NCBI GenBank assembly: GCA_900545665.1
Contig: UQZU01000001.1
Coordinates: 71,769-135,768, forward strand
Length of the DNA: 64,000 bases
DNA from: an uncultured Collinsella sp.
GTDB lineage: Bacteria; Actinomycetota; Coriobacteriia; Coriobacteriales; Coriobacteriaceae
Direction of reading: 5' to 3'
Below the pieces are notes generated by a model. The model worked only from the letters and a program-made list of their open reading frames with translations, made no database searches and was not told the DNA's origin. Below are positions 15,968 through 24,902 of this stretch, piece after piece (position 1 is the stretch's first letter; the number at the start of each line of letters is the position of its first letter). Both the position numbers and the translations under genes were made by a program.

Positions 15968-16327
15968 TTACGCCGGCACTTGTTGGAGGGCGGGAGGTGT
16001 AGCGAGGATTGAAGGGCGTTCCAATACCGCCCAGGCACCGGGACAGGAACACATGTGCCAAGGACGGACGTTTTCGTAGCGCGCGAGGATATTGCCGTCG
16101 CGATTGATGAAGGCGATGTCGATGGGATAGGCCATAAAACACGTGTGGACTGAGGAACAGTGCGGAAATGCCATGACAAGCGGCAGGCCATTGGCGGCAA
16201 CCGGACGCCGTCCCAGCATGCCGCGCAGGCGCACGGCAAACGACTCCGCCACCACAAACTCGGCCGGCGTCCAACCCAGCCTGTTGAGTGCCCGCGCGTA
16301 AGCGATGTAGGACGAGACCGCGGTCAC
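15968..16327 (-). CDS. DUF192 protein at the end of the Tad operon
   Basis: The domain is recognised by LRGMLGRRPVAANGLPLVMAFPHCSSVHTCFMAYPIDIAFINRDG and a C-terminal Pro-Gly-rich end; the HTCFM stretch is a family hallmark. The GTG at 16327 forms a GTGA overlap with the stop of the preceding tadE-like gene, so I prefer it to an ATG 105 bases earlier that would overlap by more than 100 bases. Its function is unknown. DUF192 genes are often found at the end of tad loci in Actinobacteria and could act on pilin export or maturation. The product is 119 aa. Confidence 0.72.
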   Translation of the reverse strand: MTAVSSYIAYARALNRLGWTPAEFVVAESFAVRLRGMLGRRPVAANGLPLVMAFPHCSSVHTCFMAYPIDIAFINRDGNILARYENVRPWHMCSCPGAWAVLERPSILATPPALQQVPA

Positions 16328-16788
16328 ATGACCACCCCCGGACGCCACGGATCGACCGTCACCGCGCACTCGTGCGACAACGTTGTCGGCGCCCCCAGCG
16401 GAACGCCAGCGATGCTGAGAGAAGTCGGCCACGGCTCATAGTGCATGGTGCAGGTGTAGGTCCTAAACGTACCGGATAGGGAGAGCAGGCCACCATCTGA
16501 TGCCTCCGCGCCTTGCTCGCTCGACACTTCGATCTGCAAGTCATAGCCTTCCATGGCATTCAGAATTTGAGTCTGGACCGTCACCGAGGCATCGGCAGAG
16601 TTCTCGTCACCCTCCCCGCCCGGCGCCACAGCGTGCGCCAACACGATGTCGGGCACCACGCGGTCGAAGCGCGCGACAGCGCTGGCAAAGATCATGACGT
16701 TGTACACGATGAGTGCCAGCACCAGCAAAACGGGCGTAACCACTGCCATCTCAACCGTCGCTTGGGCGCGCTCCTCGCGCAGACGCAT
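16324..16788 (-). CDS. TadE-like minor pilin
   Basis: The N-terminus REERAQATVEMAVVTPVLLVLALIVYNV is the TadE pseudopilin pattern: a charged leader, a Glu at position five of the processed helix, and then a hydrophobic stretch of about 20 residues. The outer domain (residues 40-154) has two Cys that could form a disulfide. It lies 11 bases after tadG and overlaps the DUF192 gene, so it belongs to the Tad operon. It is probably a minor component of the pilus or its base. Confidence 0.8.
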   Translation of the reverse strand: MRLREERAQATVEMAVVTPVLLVLALIVYNVMIFASAVARFDRVVPDIVLAHAVAPGGEGDENSADASVTVQTQILNAMEGYDLQIEVSSEQGAEASDGGLLSLSGTFRTYTCTMHYEPWPTSLSIAGVPLGAPTTLSHECAVTVDPWRPGVVM

Positions 16789-16799
16789 GCGGATACTCG

Positions 16800-18953
16800 T
16801 TACGACCCACCGCCCAGAGCGCCAACCAGCGTCGCGACATCGACGGTAAGTGGGATGGAGCCGCCGCCGGGCAGAGGAATCTCCGCAAGCGTGAACACCG
16901 TACCGCTAATGGTGCGTTCGACTTGATATTCCAACGCCTCGCAAAGTGCCTTGGGATCGGTCACGCCCAACGGAATACTTCGCAGTTTGTCTTGCGCTTG
17001 AGAAAGACCCGCAATGTCAGACCCCGGACTCTTAATGACATTGGCGGAATCGGTCAGCACCGGCTTTCGCAGGCGCAAGTCGCACGGTTCCAAACCCAGC
17101 GCCGCCACGGACGCCGAAACGGTATCGCCGAGCCACGATGCAATGGAGCCCAACGCACCGCTGCCCCCTCCTAGGTCTTTAATCATCTCGTCCATAAGTT
17201 CGTCGGCCGAACCTTGGATATCACCGTATCCCACGAGCAGCCGTCCCCAAACATCCATGACGCCGTCGAGCACGCCGGCAACGCCGCCCGAGCGTTCCTT
17301 CAATGTCGAGAAAAATCGCGAAAGCACGTTGTTTTGCGCCGTCGCCTCATCGGGCGCCAGCACCGCGGCAGAGATAGCACCGCGATCGCCAAGCCTGACT
17401 GCCGTGTTAAACGAGGAGTTGAGCTCATCGGGGCTCGAGATGGCACCCGAAACCGCAAAGGCAACCACGCCGTTGCGACCGGGCGGAGCGATACGCGGAC
17501 GCTCGCCCGAAAGCGCTTTAATGGCCTGGTCAAACGCATTGCCCGCACGGTCGGCCTCATCCTCGGTCTGACGCTCGAGCTCAAGCTCTTTGTTGCGGCA
17601 TTCGACGTAGTCTTCCAGGGCCTCTTTGAACTTATCGAAGTGGTACTCGAAGCCCCTTTCGACAGAAGTCGTTGCAATCGCAACGTACCCTAAAGACGAC
17701 ACACCGAAATGGCATTCGCTACACGTTTCGTGACCGTCAAAATCTGCGACGGATGCCAGCCCACCTGGCTTTCCTTTTTTGTAATTTGGACAGTCAGTCC
17801 CATAATGCAAATAGGTAACTTTATCTACTTCACTCGTGGGCCAACACGCATCGGTATAGAGTTCAGTCGCCCGCGCCTCATCTGGATTTCGCGGAAGGAA
17901 AGGGATGTGGGCGGAAACTTTGCCGTCCTTTTCAGTTATATATGCCCGCTCGACTTCTTCGCTCGCATAAGCGAAGAATACCTTTCGTGCAGCAGAATCT
18001 GCCTGTTTTTCCGGACCCCCGCCAAGCGGTTTCTCATTTGCCAGGCGCTGGCGATAGTAGGCCTTCGCGCGATCGAGCGCCACTTGCGGTTCCCATGTAA
18101 CGCTCGAAGCGTAATGCGGATTTTGAGCACCAGAGAGATCCGTCAGGCTTTTCGCACGCTCCCACATGCAAGAACAGCTGCTAACCGAGCCCTTGTCAGA
18201 CCCACCACAATCCGCCAGCCAAGCGCGCTCTTTAGCCTTCGCCGTGTCCTCAGAAGCCTTCCGCAGCTCCTCGGCCGCACGCTCTAAATCATCTGATGTG
18301 TCTTTAATGGTATCGGTCGAGATCTCTGACCCTTTGAGCGCAGCGAAGTCCGACTCGGATGTCCTGGGCACAGCAAGCGCCGTACCGGTATAGGTCACAC
18401 TATCGGTATCCCGCGCCGACACCGCCTGCGTGGCACGCGCGGCAATCAGATACGGCAAAGCCGTCTCGATTTTCTGTAAGCCTTCCGATGCGCTTTTGGC
18501 AAACTTGTTACGCGTTTTAATGATCTCGATCCCGGTGTCGATCATATTGCCGGCAACTGGTTCGGCACCCGGGATGAGGATGGCGACCAGGCCCGTCCCG
18601 ATCGTGGCAAACCCCGCTAGCCCCAGACTCAAGATGCTCGCATCAACCACCGTGGCAGCCGTGTGATAGGACGACACTACGTTGGCACCCGCCAGCGCGC
18701 CGCTATCGGCCGCCACCTGGGTATCCCCGGCACGCGACATGCTCCATATCGCCGCGGTCGACGAAAACAACAACGTGAGCACCACTAGGATGACCACGGC
18801 AGAAGAAAGCGTGGTATAGGCGCTGTCTTCGATAAACAGATCAACACCGGCGCGGCCCATAAAGCCGCCTCGCTTGCGATGGCAGCTCGGACGGCGCGTC
18901 AAAACGCATCTAGACCAGAAACGCTTAATCCCATGCAGCAATCCACGAATCAT
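16800..18953 (-). CDS. TadG-like pilus-associated protein, unusually large
   Basis: A hydrophobic segment (about residues 40-60, TTLSSAVVILVVLTLLFSST) is followed by AADSGALAGANVVSSYHTAA, typical of TadG/TadE-like N-termini. A large extracellular part follows. It contains Cys clusters (CGGSDKGSVSSCSC; DCPNYKK; CSECHFG) and long Ala/Glu coiled-coil stretches. I start at 18953 where GGAGGGAG precedes the ATG. This gives 717 aa and a 29-base overlap with the upstream gene. Usual TadG proteins are shorter and carry a vWA domain, which I do not see. It may be a surface-exposed tip or adhesin-like subunit. Confidence 0.7.
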   Translation of the reverse strand: MIRGLLHGIKRFWSRCVLTRRPSCHRKRGGFMGRAGVDLFIEDSAYTTLSSAVVILVVLTLLFSSTAAIWSMSRAGDTQVAADSGALAGANVVSSYHTAATVVDASILSLGLAGFATIGTGLVAILIPGAEPVAGNMIDTGIEIIKTRNKFAKSASEGLQKIETALPYLIAARATQAVSARDTDSVTYTGTALAVPRTSESDFAALKGSEISTDTIKDTSDDLERAAEELRKASEDTAKAKERAWLADCGGSDKGSVSSCSCMWERAKSLTDLSGAQNPHYASSVTWEPQVALDRAKAYYRQRLANEKPLGGGPEKQADSAARKVFFAYASEEVERAYITEKDGKVSAHIPFLPRNPDEARATELYTDACWPTSEVDKVTYLHYGTDCPNYKKGKPGGLASVADFDGHETCSECHFGVSSLGYVAIATTSVERGFEYHFDKFKEALEDYVECRNKELELERQTEDEADRAGNAFDQAIKALSGERPRIAPPGRNGVVAFAVSGAISSPDELNSSFNTAVRLGDRGAISAAVLAPDEATAQNNVLSRFFSTLKERSGGVAGVLDGVMDVWGRLLVGYGDIQGSADELMDEMIKDLGGGSGALGSIASWLGDTVSASVAALGLEPCDLRLRKPVLTDSANVIKSPGSDIAGLSQAQDKLRSIPLGVTDPKALCEALEYQVERTISGTVFTLAEIPLPGGGSIPLTVDVATLVGALGGGS

Positions 18954-19422
18954 AATCTCCCTCCAGCCATTCGGGACGCGATTGATACGAGACATCGACC
19001 TTGAGCTCAACGTAGCCGCCCTCGGCGGTACAACCCATAGCCTGCGCAAACGCACCGATCACAGGTAACGGCTTGACCTCGCCGGAAACGGACACGGACG
19101 AGACGCCACCCGCACCGGCCCGGCCAAGCTCGATATCCCACGACAACGGCCCGCCGGCATGAAAGATCGAAACGTTGGGCACTGCGGCAAGCCGGCGGCG
19201 GGTGAACTCCTTAAGATCGTCGTCCTCCGCCGTCGTCGTGGTCATGAGCCGCGCGGTCTCGGCGGCGGCAGACTCCATGACCGCGCGCGTATAGAGCAGG
19301 CACACTGGTTGCAGTGCGAGAAGGATGAGCGTCAGAAACGTCGGCAGCAAAAAAGCGGCCTCGACCGTAGACTGCGCCCGGTCCTCGCGCGCGATATCAA
19401 TACAACGCGATGTCCTTAGCAC
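18925..19422 (-). CDS. TadE-like pilus protein
   Basis: The TadE signature is REDRAQSTVEAAFLLPTFLTLILLALQPVC, followed by an extracellular domain ending DSWIAAWD. The start is uncertain. I use the GTG at 19422, which overlaps the previous gene by 26 bases; an ATG at 19461 is the alternative. Neither has a good ribosome site, consistent with translation coupled to the upstream pilin-like gene. It is about 165 aa. Confidence 0.75.
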   Translation of the reverse strand: MLRTSRCIDIAREDRAQSTVEAAFLLPTFLTLILLALQPVCLLYTRAVMESAAAETARLMTTTTAEDDDLKEFTRRRLAAVPNVSIFHAGGPLSWDIELGRAGAGGVSSVSVSGEVKPLPVIGAFAQAMGCTAEGGYVELKVDVSYQSRPEWLEGDYDSWIAAWD

Positions 19423-19615
19423 CCGCAGCGGCGTCGATAACCGACGTCGAGGCAACGCCATGAGATGCCGCCCGCTCAACCAGCGCCGCCAAGCGCCCAT
19501 CGGTGCCAGCACGCCAAAGCCCCGCGATCGCCAGCACGATCGATAACAGCGCCACTGTAACGATGGCGTATTCCACAGTCGCTTGGGCAACCTCTTCACG
19601 CAGAACGCCATGCAT
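19397..19615 (-). CDS. Second small pilin-like protein (72 aa)
   Basis: The N-terminus REEVAQATVEYAIVTVALLSIVLAIAGLW has the Flp/TadE-type pattern of Glu and Tyr in front of a membrane helix. Only a short, mostly Ala/Asp outer part remains. It follows the unknown 187-aa gene by one base and has AAGGGA as a ribosome site. It could be a second Flp-type pilin or a minor pilin; the split depends on prepilin peptidase processing, and no peptidase gene is present in the locus. Confidence 0.72.
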   Translation of the reverse strand: MHGVLREEVAQATVEYAIVTVALLSIVLAIAGLWRAGTDGRLAALVERAASHGVASTSVIDAAAGAKDIALY

Positions 19616-19616
19616 T

Positions 19617-20180
19617 TCACGATCCCTTCTTTGAGCTTATTGTTTGCGGGACCAGACGCACGGCGCGCAGACGACACGAAGCATCGCCGGCATCCGCGGC
19701 AACCGTCACCATATCGACCCAGCCGCGCCCATCGCGCACGATGGCGCCCCATACGTTGCCCTTAATATCGAGATAGCCGCTCAGGGCGAGCTGGGCCGTT
19801 GGCACCTCGCGGTAGGCGCGTAACATATCCGCCGCTGCCTCGGTCATCGGTCGGTCCTCGGACCATGCAAGCCGGACCGCAATCGCGTTGTCCTCAGGTG
19901 AATCCGTCGCAGTGCCAGACCGCTTGTCGAGCGTCCGCAGAAAGGTTTGCGCCGTGACAGCGACATCCGAATCGTCCGCATCTCGCATCTCATCTTTTTG
20001 AGACGCCACCGCCGAATCTGAGCCCGAATCGAAGGCGGCCCCAGGACGCTGCTGCCGCGCGGCGTTAAGCCCCCAAAGCACCGCCGCTATCGCCACGGTC
20101 AGGCAAGCAAACACCAGCAGCACCCCGATGGGGCGCTCGCCCTCTACAGGCTGTTGATGCCCTCGCTGATAGCGTTCCAT
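19617..20180 (-). CDS. Membrane-anchored protein of unknown function in the Tad operon
   Basis: It has one N-terminal membrane helix (about residues 17-40, IGVLLVFACLTVAIAAVLWGL). A polar Ser/Asp-rich linker and an outer domain of about 100 residues follow. I recognise no domain. The ATG at 20180 lies inside the last codons of flp, an overlap of 37 bases, which suggests coupling. Its position between two pilin-type genes points to a role in pilus assembly or anchoring, by context only. Confidence 0.65.
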   Translation of the reverse strand: MERYQRGHQQPVEGERPIGVLLVFACLTVAIAAVLWGLNAARQQRPGAAFDSGSDSAVASQKDEMRDADDSDVAVTAQTFLRTLDKRSGTATDSPEDNAIAVRLAWSEDRPMTEAAADMLRAYREVPTAQLALSGYLDIKGNVWGAIVRDGRGWVDMVTVAADAGDASCRLRAVRLVPQTISSKKGS

Positions 20181-20377
20181 AGATCTTGGACCTTGCCCTT
20201 AAATGCGACAATGGCAATGATGGCGATCACCACGAGCACGCCGACCAAGATAGCGTATTCGGTGGTGCCCTGCGCACTCTCCTCCTGCAGTAGCTCCCCG
20301 GCATGCTGGCGAGCGCGAATTGACTGGCAAACAGCCCAGCTCCAGACCTTGCCAGCAACGTCAGTCATCGTGTTCAT
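20144..20377 (-). CDS. flp: Flp-type major pilin
   Basis: This is a 77-aa prepilin with a charged leader of about 35 residues followed by AQGTTEYAILVGVLVVIAII, the Flp motif with Glu-Tyr after the processing site, and a short C-terminus FKGKVQDLWNAISEGINSL. Flp pilins polymerise into thin adhesive fibres after cleavage by a TadV-type peptidase. Here it lies directly after tadC. No tadV gene is in the window, so the peptidase must be encoded elsewhere. Confidence 0.9.
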   Translation of the reverse strand: MNTMTDVAGKVWSWAVCQSIRARQHAGELLQEESAQGTTEYAILVGVLVVIAIIAIVAFKGKVQDLWNAISEGINSL

Positions 20378-20387
20378 GTATTCCTCC

Positions 20388-21029
20388 CTACATCATCCCG
20401 CCTGCTCCCAACAGCGGGCCCAATATGGACAGAAGCAACGCCGGCAAGATGAGTGTGCCGGTGGGAATCAGCAGCTTGATGGGCGCACGCTCGATCTCGC
20501 GCTCGACCGCGGCGCGATGAGCCGCACGGATCTCGCGACTTTGAGCGGCCAGTGTCTCGGCAAGTGGGGCACCCAGGGCGAGCGCCTGTCCCACCGTGAT
20601 GGCAAAGGTCTCGAGCGCTCGCACGTCCAGGTCGCGCGCGGCGGCCAACAACTCGTCCTCACGCGTGCCCACGCCCACCTGCCACGCCATGCAGGCCCGC
20701 TCAAGTCGAAGAGCCAGCACTGACCGGCGGTTGGCGCAGAAAATCTCAAGCGCCGCATCAAACGAAAGACCGGCCGAAAGACCCAAGCGCACAACATCGA
20801 TCATCTCGGACACTTCGCCGAGCGATACTCGCGCCGGGCCGCCCGCTCCAACCGCGCCCTTCATTCGCGCGGCCAGAGCATCGACCACCGAGCGACCCGC
20901 GGCAGCGACCAGCACCGCCTCGCGCTTGCAGGCCTCTGCGATCTTGCGTGCATCCGCCCGATCCAAACCCGTCGCGACAAATACACTCAGAGCGCACAGG
21001 CAAGCCGCAACTGCAACCGGGGCGCTCAT
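20388..21029 (-). CDS. tadC: Tad pilus inner-membrane platform protein TadC
   Basis: This is a type II secretion system F-domain protein. The conserved helix pattern RLGLSAGLSFDAALEIFC and the membrane helices at the C-terminus (LLIPTGTLILPALLLSILGPLL) are visible. The ATG at 21029 forms an ATGA overlap with the stop of tadB, giving 213 aa, the usual size. An in-frame ATG 46 codons earlier lies deep inside tadB and is rejected. Confidence 0.88.
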   Translation of the reverse strand: MSAPVAVAACLCALSVFVATGLDRADARKIAEACKREAVLVAAAGRSVVDALAARMKGAVGAGGPARVSLGEVSEMIDVVRLGLSAGLSFDAALEIFCANRRSVLALRLERACMAWQVGVGTREDELLAAARDLDVRALETFAITVGQALALGAPLAETLAAQSREIRAAHRAAVEREIERAPIKLLIPTGTLILPALLLSILGPLLGAGGMM

Positions 21030-21952
21030 AGCTCCACCCGCATAATGCGCCGGATAACCACCAGGGCAACGGCGTTGAGGGCAAGACCCAGCACCACAGT
21101 GCCCGCGCCGGCAGGCGTCGCAAGACCGCGACGAAAATCTGCCGAAAGCAGCGCCAACACCGCGCACATGCCCGTCGGCATCGCCGCGACCATATGCGCA
21201 GACATGCGAGCCTGCGACGTCTTAACATCCAGGCGGCGCTTGAGCTCAATGCGCTCCCCCACCATGCTCGACGCCTCGGACAGTAAGTCGGCAAGCGGAG
21301 CACCGGTGCGCTGAGACACCTTAAGCGCCAAGGTCACAAGCGAAAGGCCAGGGGCGTCGATGCGCACGAGCAAGTCATCGAGCGCGTCGGTCGCCGAGAT
21401 GCCGCAATCGATTGCCGCCGCCACCCGCAAAAACTCGGTATGCACCGGTTCTTGCGCATGAGCGCCCACAAAGCGCATGCCCTGGGCCAGTGAATGTCCC
21501 GAGGCAAGCGACATGGAAAGTGCGGTAAACGCCTCGGGCATGGTCTCTTCTGCATCGTGTTGCTCGCGCCGGCTCTCAAAGCCATCCCGAGCGGCGCCAG
21601 CGGCAAACGGAGCAACAAGTCCCAAGGCAAATCCGAGGGGCGATAACGACACCATCGTTAGTAAAATGCAGCAGACACCGCTCGAGAGCAGCAGAAACGC
21701 CAAACGCCCCGAAGCATCTTCGATCACGAGGCCAAGGCGATGCGCCGGAGCCAGCGATGCCCACGAACGGGCGATCTTTTTCAGCAGATCGTTTTCCACC
21801 AGCTCACGCGGCAGCTTCTCTGCCACCGTCTCGAGCGCCTGACGCGCCAGCTCCGCCGGCGGCACCTGCGGCACACGAGGTTCCGCCCCGCATGCCGTCG
21901 CAACAGAAAACCCTGCCAAGCCCCCTACGACAAGGGGCACAGCGACCTCCAT
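21026..21952 (-). CDS. tadB: Tad pilus inner-membrane platform protein TadB
   Basis: The type II/IV F domain is seen in MPEAFTALSMSLASGHSLAQGMRFV and ALKVSQRTGAPLADLLSEAS, with membrane helices at the N-terminus (residues 4-20), the centre (about 95-140) and the C-terminus. It overlaps tadA at its start and tadC at its end. TadB and TadC form the membrane platform on which the TadA ATPase acts. Confidence 0.88.
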   Translation of the reverse strand: MEVAVPLVVGGLAGFSVATACGAEPRVPQVPPAELARQALETVAEKLPRELVENDLLKKIARSWASLAPAHRLGLVIEDASGRLAFLLLSSGVCCILLTMVSLSPLGFALGLVAPFAAGAARDGFESRREQHDAEETMPEAFTALSMSLASGHSLAQGMRFVGAHAQEPVHTEFLRVAAAIDCGISATDALDDLLVRIDAPGLSLVTLALKVSQRTGAPLADLLSEASSMVGERIELKRRLDVKTSQARMSAHMVAAMPTGMCAVLALLSADFRRGLATPAGAGTVVLGLALNAVALVVIRRIMRVEL

Positions 21953-23253
21953 TCGTCCACCTCCTCTTGTGTGAGCGTCCCCGACCGCAGGCCTTCTGCG
22001 ATAAACGGCGGCTCGCGGTCAAGCGTCCAGGTGCGCTCGGCGGCATCGAAAGTCACATAGCGCTCGAGCTCTACGCCGCCCGACGCGGCGCGACGCACTC
22101 CCGAATACGAGGAGACGAAACGCCTGCCATCGGCGTGGCGCTCGGACATCACGATGCCGTCGAGCGCCATGGCAATCTGCTCCTCGATGAGCTCGCTCGG
22201 CAGATCGATGCCATAACGCGCAAGCAACGTCAGACGTACCACGGTCTCCTGTTCTGAGCCCGCATGAAGCGTCGTGAGCGACCCGTCGTGGCCCGTGTTC
22301 ATGGCCTGCAACATGTCGCAGCACTCGGCACCGCGCACCTCACCCACCACGATGCGGTCGGGGCGCATGCGCAGGGCATTGGTCACCAGGTCGCGGATCG
22401 TCACCGCGCCCTCGCCCTCAATTGAAGCCTCGCGCGCCTCTAGACGCACCACGTGCGGATGATGCGCAAACTTGAGCTCGGCAGAGTCCTCGATCGTCAC
22501 GATGCGCTCGCCGGTGGAAATCTCGCATGACAACGCGTTGAGCAGGGTGGTCTTACCAGATCCCGTGCCTCCCGCAACAGCCAGGTCCTGTCGCAGCGAC
22601 ACCGCGCACGACAGCAGCTGCGCATACCAAAGCGGCAGCGACCCCAGCCCCACAAGCTCGTCCAGCGAGCAGATGCGGTCCGAGAACTTTCGGATGGTGA
22701 GAATCGGTCCGTCAATCGCCACAGGCGGAATCACCGCGTTGACGCGATAGCCCGTTTTGAGGCGGGCGTTGACGATGGGGCTGCGCTCGTCGATACGGCG
22801 GCCAAGTGGCGAGATGATGCGGTCGATAAGCACACGGATCTGCTCATCATCCTCAAACGCACGCTCGATGGGGTATAAGACGCCGCCGCGTTCAAAGAAA
22901 GCCGAGCGGCAGCCGTTGATCATGATTTCGGTAACGGTGTCGTCCTCGATGAGCGGCTGCAACGGCCCCAAGCCCACCACGTCATCCAAAATCTCGTCGA
23001 TGATAGTCTCGCGCTCGGGCGTCGCGAGATCGGTCGGCTCCTCAACATTGAGCGCCGCCTCCACCGCAGGACGCAATTCCGAGCGGGCAAGTGCCGGGTC
23101 GATATAGGCGCTGATACGCGCCACTTCGTCGTAACCCATGCGGTCCATCACGGCGCGCTTGGTGCGTCGTTTCACCGCGCGGCGATGCCCCGCATCTACA
23201 GGCGCTGCCGCCGCTGCAGCGCCGGCAGCCTTAATCCTCGTTTGCAGGCTCAT
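21925..23253 (-). CDS. tadA: Tad pilus assembly ATPase TadA (CpaF family)
   Basis: This secretion ATPase of the VirB11/CpaF type powers Flp pilus assembly. Walker A is AGGTGSGKTTLLNAL (about residue 230), the Asp box is IVTIEDSAELKF, Walker B is RPDRIVVGEVRGAE and the His box is MNTGHDGSLTTLHA. All catalytic motifs are intact. The N-terminal domain contains the typical IMINGC turn. It overlaps tadZ (GTGA-like, four bases) and tadB. Confidence 0.93.
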   Translation of the reverse strand: MSLQTRIKAAGAAAAAAPVDAGHRRAVKRRTKRAVMDRMGYDEVARISAYIDPALARSELRPAVEAALNVEEPTDLATPERETIIDEILDDVVGLGPLQPLIEDDTVTEIMINGCRSAFFERGGVLYPIERAFEDDEQIRVLIDRIISPLGRRIDERSPIVNARLKTGYRVNAVIPPVAIDGPILTIRKFSDRICSLDELVGLGSLPLWYAQLLSCAVSLRQDLAVAGGTGSGKTTLLNALSCEISTGERIVTIEDSAELKFAHHPHVVRLEAREASIEGEGAVTIRDLVTNALRMRPDRIVVGEVRGAECCDMLQAMNTGHDGSLTTLHAGSEQETVVRLTLLARYGIDLPSELIEEQIAMALDGIVMSERHADGRRFVSSYSGVRRAASGGVELERYVTFDAAERTWTLDREPPFIAEGLRSGTLTQEEVDEWRSLCPLS

Positions 23254-24902
23254 CGCTGATCACCCTCGCGCGACCAGGGAAGGCGGATACGCGGGCGTTC
23301 GGTGCGCATTGCACGGTCGGCGACCATATCGCTCCAAGGGCCGACGGCGCACCCCAGTTCCACGAGCATCTCGCGCGTGGCCTCGCGCACGCTGGTCGCA
23401 AAAGCGCTGGTCTGCCCCACTGCCTCGTCAGCGCGCCCAAACGCCATGAGCGCGGCGAGATCCTGCCCGCCATCGGCGATACGAATCTTGGAGCTCAACG
23501 CACAGGCAATCTCAAAGCGCATGGCGACGTCCTCGTCTGCCCCGCGCGCACCGAACCGGTTGAACACGGCGCTCATGCGCGTGCGCGGCACACCTACTCG
23601 ACTTGCCAGTTCAATGACGCGCGACGCCGATGTCGCGGACGACACCGCCGCATCGCCAACGACCAGGCAACGGTCGCTCGCCGCCACCGCAGCCGCCACG
23701 GCATCGCCCCAAAAGACCGAGGTATCGATAAAGACCACGTCGGATTCGCGACGCAGGACATCAAGCAATAGCTCCACCGGACGTGCCATGAGCTCGGCTT
23801 GCTCGGGCGCCGCGACGGGACCCCAGAGCGTAACGCCCGGCGCCACGCGCATCGATGTGGCTACGATATCCGGCTCGGTGAGCGCGCCCGCCGCCGACGG
23901 CTCGATAAGTGCCGCCATATCGCGCGGAGCATCGACGCCTAACAAGTCGTAAAGGTTTCCAAACATCAGGTCCAGGTCGAGCACGGCGGCACGCAAGCCC
24001 AACAGCGACGATGTGTGTGCCATGGTGGCAACGATCGTCGACTTGCCGCAACCGCCCGAACCCGAAATGGCGCAGATGACCGGAGCTCGATGCTGCGGAG
24101 CGGCAGCGTCTGCCGGCGGCATCGGAGGCGGCGGAGCGGGCGTCGGTGACAGCGTCCCCGTCTCCCCTGCCGCAACCACACGCTGCGTCCAAGCCGGCAT
24201 GTCAGCTTGTTCGGTCTGCGAGGCAGGCTCGTTCTGTGCAATCTGCTCATGCCGCATCAGCGACAACTCGCCGCACCCGGCAAAGCCCTCAACTTCGTCG
24301 AGTTCATCCGCCAGATTCACGCCGTGCACGTATCCCATATCTACAGCCGGGGAGTCGCCAGCATGCTGCGCCGGCCCTCCAGCGTCATCGTATACAAGGG
24401 GGTTCCGGGGGCGCCGACCATGCTCGGCTTCCGCTTTTCCATAATCATCAACACGCGGGCCTCTTGTAGCGCGAGGCGCCCCGGGTTCCCTATCAACAAA
24501 AGCATCGGGCTCAATCGTCATGCGCCGATCGGAATCAACCGCTCCCTCGCCCGCGCGCCCGTTGCCGCATATACTGTGCGCAGCGATGACCTCGGTCGCC
24601 CCTGCGCGAAACAGCCCCTCGATATCCGACGGATCGAGTGCTTCTATCAACACGACCACGCGACTCACGCGGCCTTCGGCCGTCAGGCGCACAACAGTCT
24701 TGCGCACATCTTCGGTATCAAACAGAGACGCCGCGATGATGGCAGCCCCGCGGCGCGACGGAAACGCCCGCGCCATGGAAATCAGCCCGTCCAGGTCACC
24801 CACGCGAAGCACCTGTGCACCCGCATCACGGCCCTCGACTTCCCGCTGCAACAGCCCGTAATCGCCGCACGCGCAGCACGCAAGCCAGATCGCCTTCATC
24901 AC
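23250..24902 (-). CDS. tadZ: TadZ/CpaE-like ATPase
   Basis: It has an N-terminal receiver-like domain (about residues 1-115) without clear phosphoacceptor conservation. A long low-complexity Pro/Ala/Glu linker (about 120-275) follows. The C-terminal MinD/ParA-type ATPase has the deviant Walker A ISGSGGCGKSTIVATMAH and a switch region VLDLDLMFGNLYDLLG. TadZ proteins mark the cell pole for pilus assembly. At 550 aa it is longer than usual because of the linker. It overlaps cpaB by four bases. Confidence 0.85.
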   Translation of the reverse strand: MMKAIWLACCACGDYGLLQREVEGRDAGAQVLRVGDLDGLISMARAFPSRRGAAIIAASLFDTEDVRKTVVRLTAEGRVSRVVVLIEALDPSDIEGLFRAGATEVIAAHSICGNGRAGEGAVDSDRRMTIEPDAFVDREPGAPRATRGPRVDDYGKAEAEHGRRPRNPLVYDDAGGPAQHAGDSPAVDMGYVHGVNLADELDEVEGFAGCGELSLMRHEQIAQNEPASQTEQADMPAWTQRVVAAGETGTLSPTPAPPPPMPPADAAAPQHRAPVICAISGSGGCGKSTIVATMAHTSSLLGLRAAVLDLDLMFGNLYDLLGVDAPRDMAALIEPSAAGALTEPDIVATSMRVAPGVTLWGPVAAPEQAELMARPVELLLDVLRRESDVVFIDTSVFWGDAVAAAVAASDRCLVVGDAAVSSATSASRVIELASRVGVPRTRMSAVFNRFGARGADEDVAMRFEIACALSSKIRIADGGQDLAALMAFGRADEAVGQTSAFATSVREATREMLVELGCAVGPWSDMVADRAMRTERPRIRLPWSREGDQR

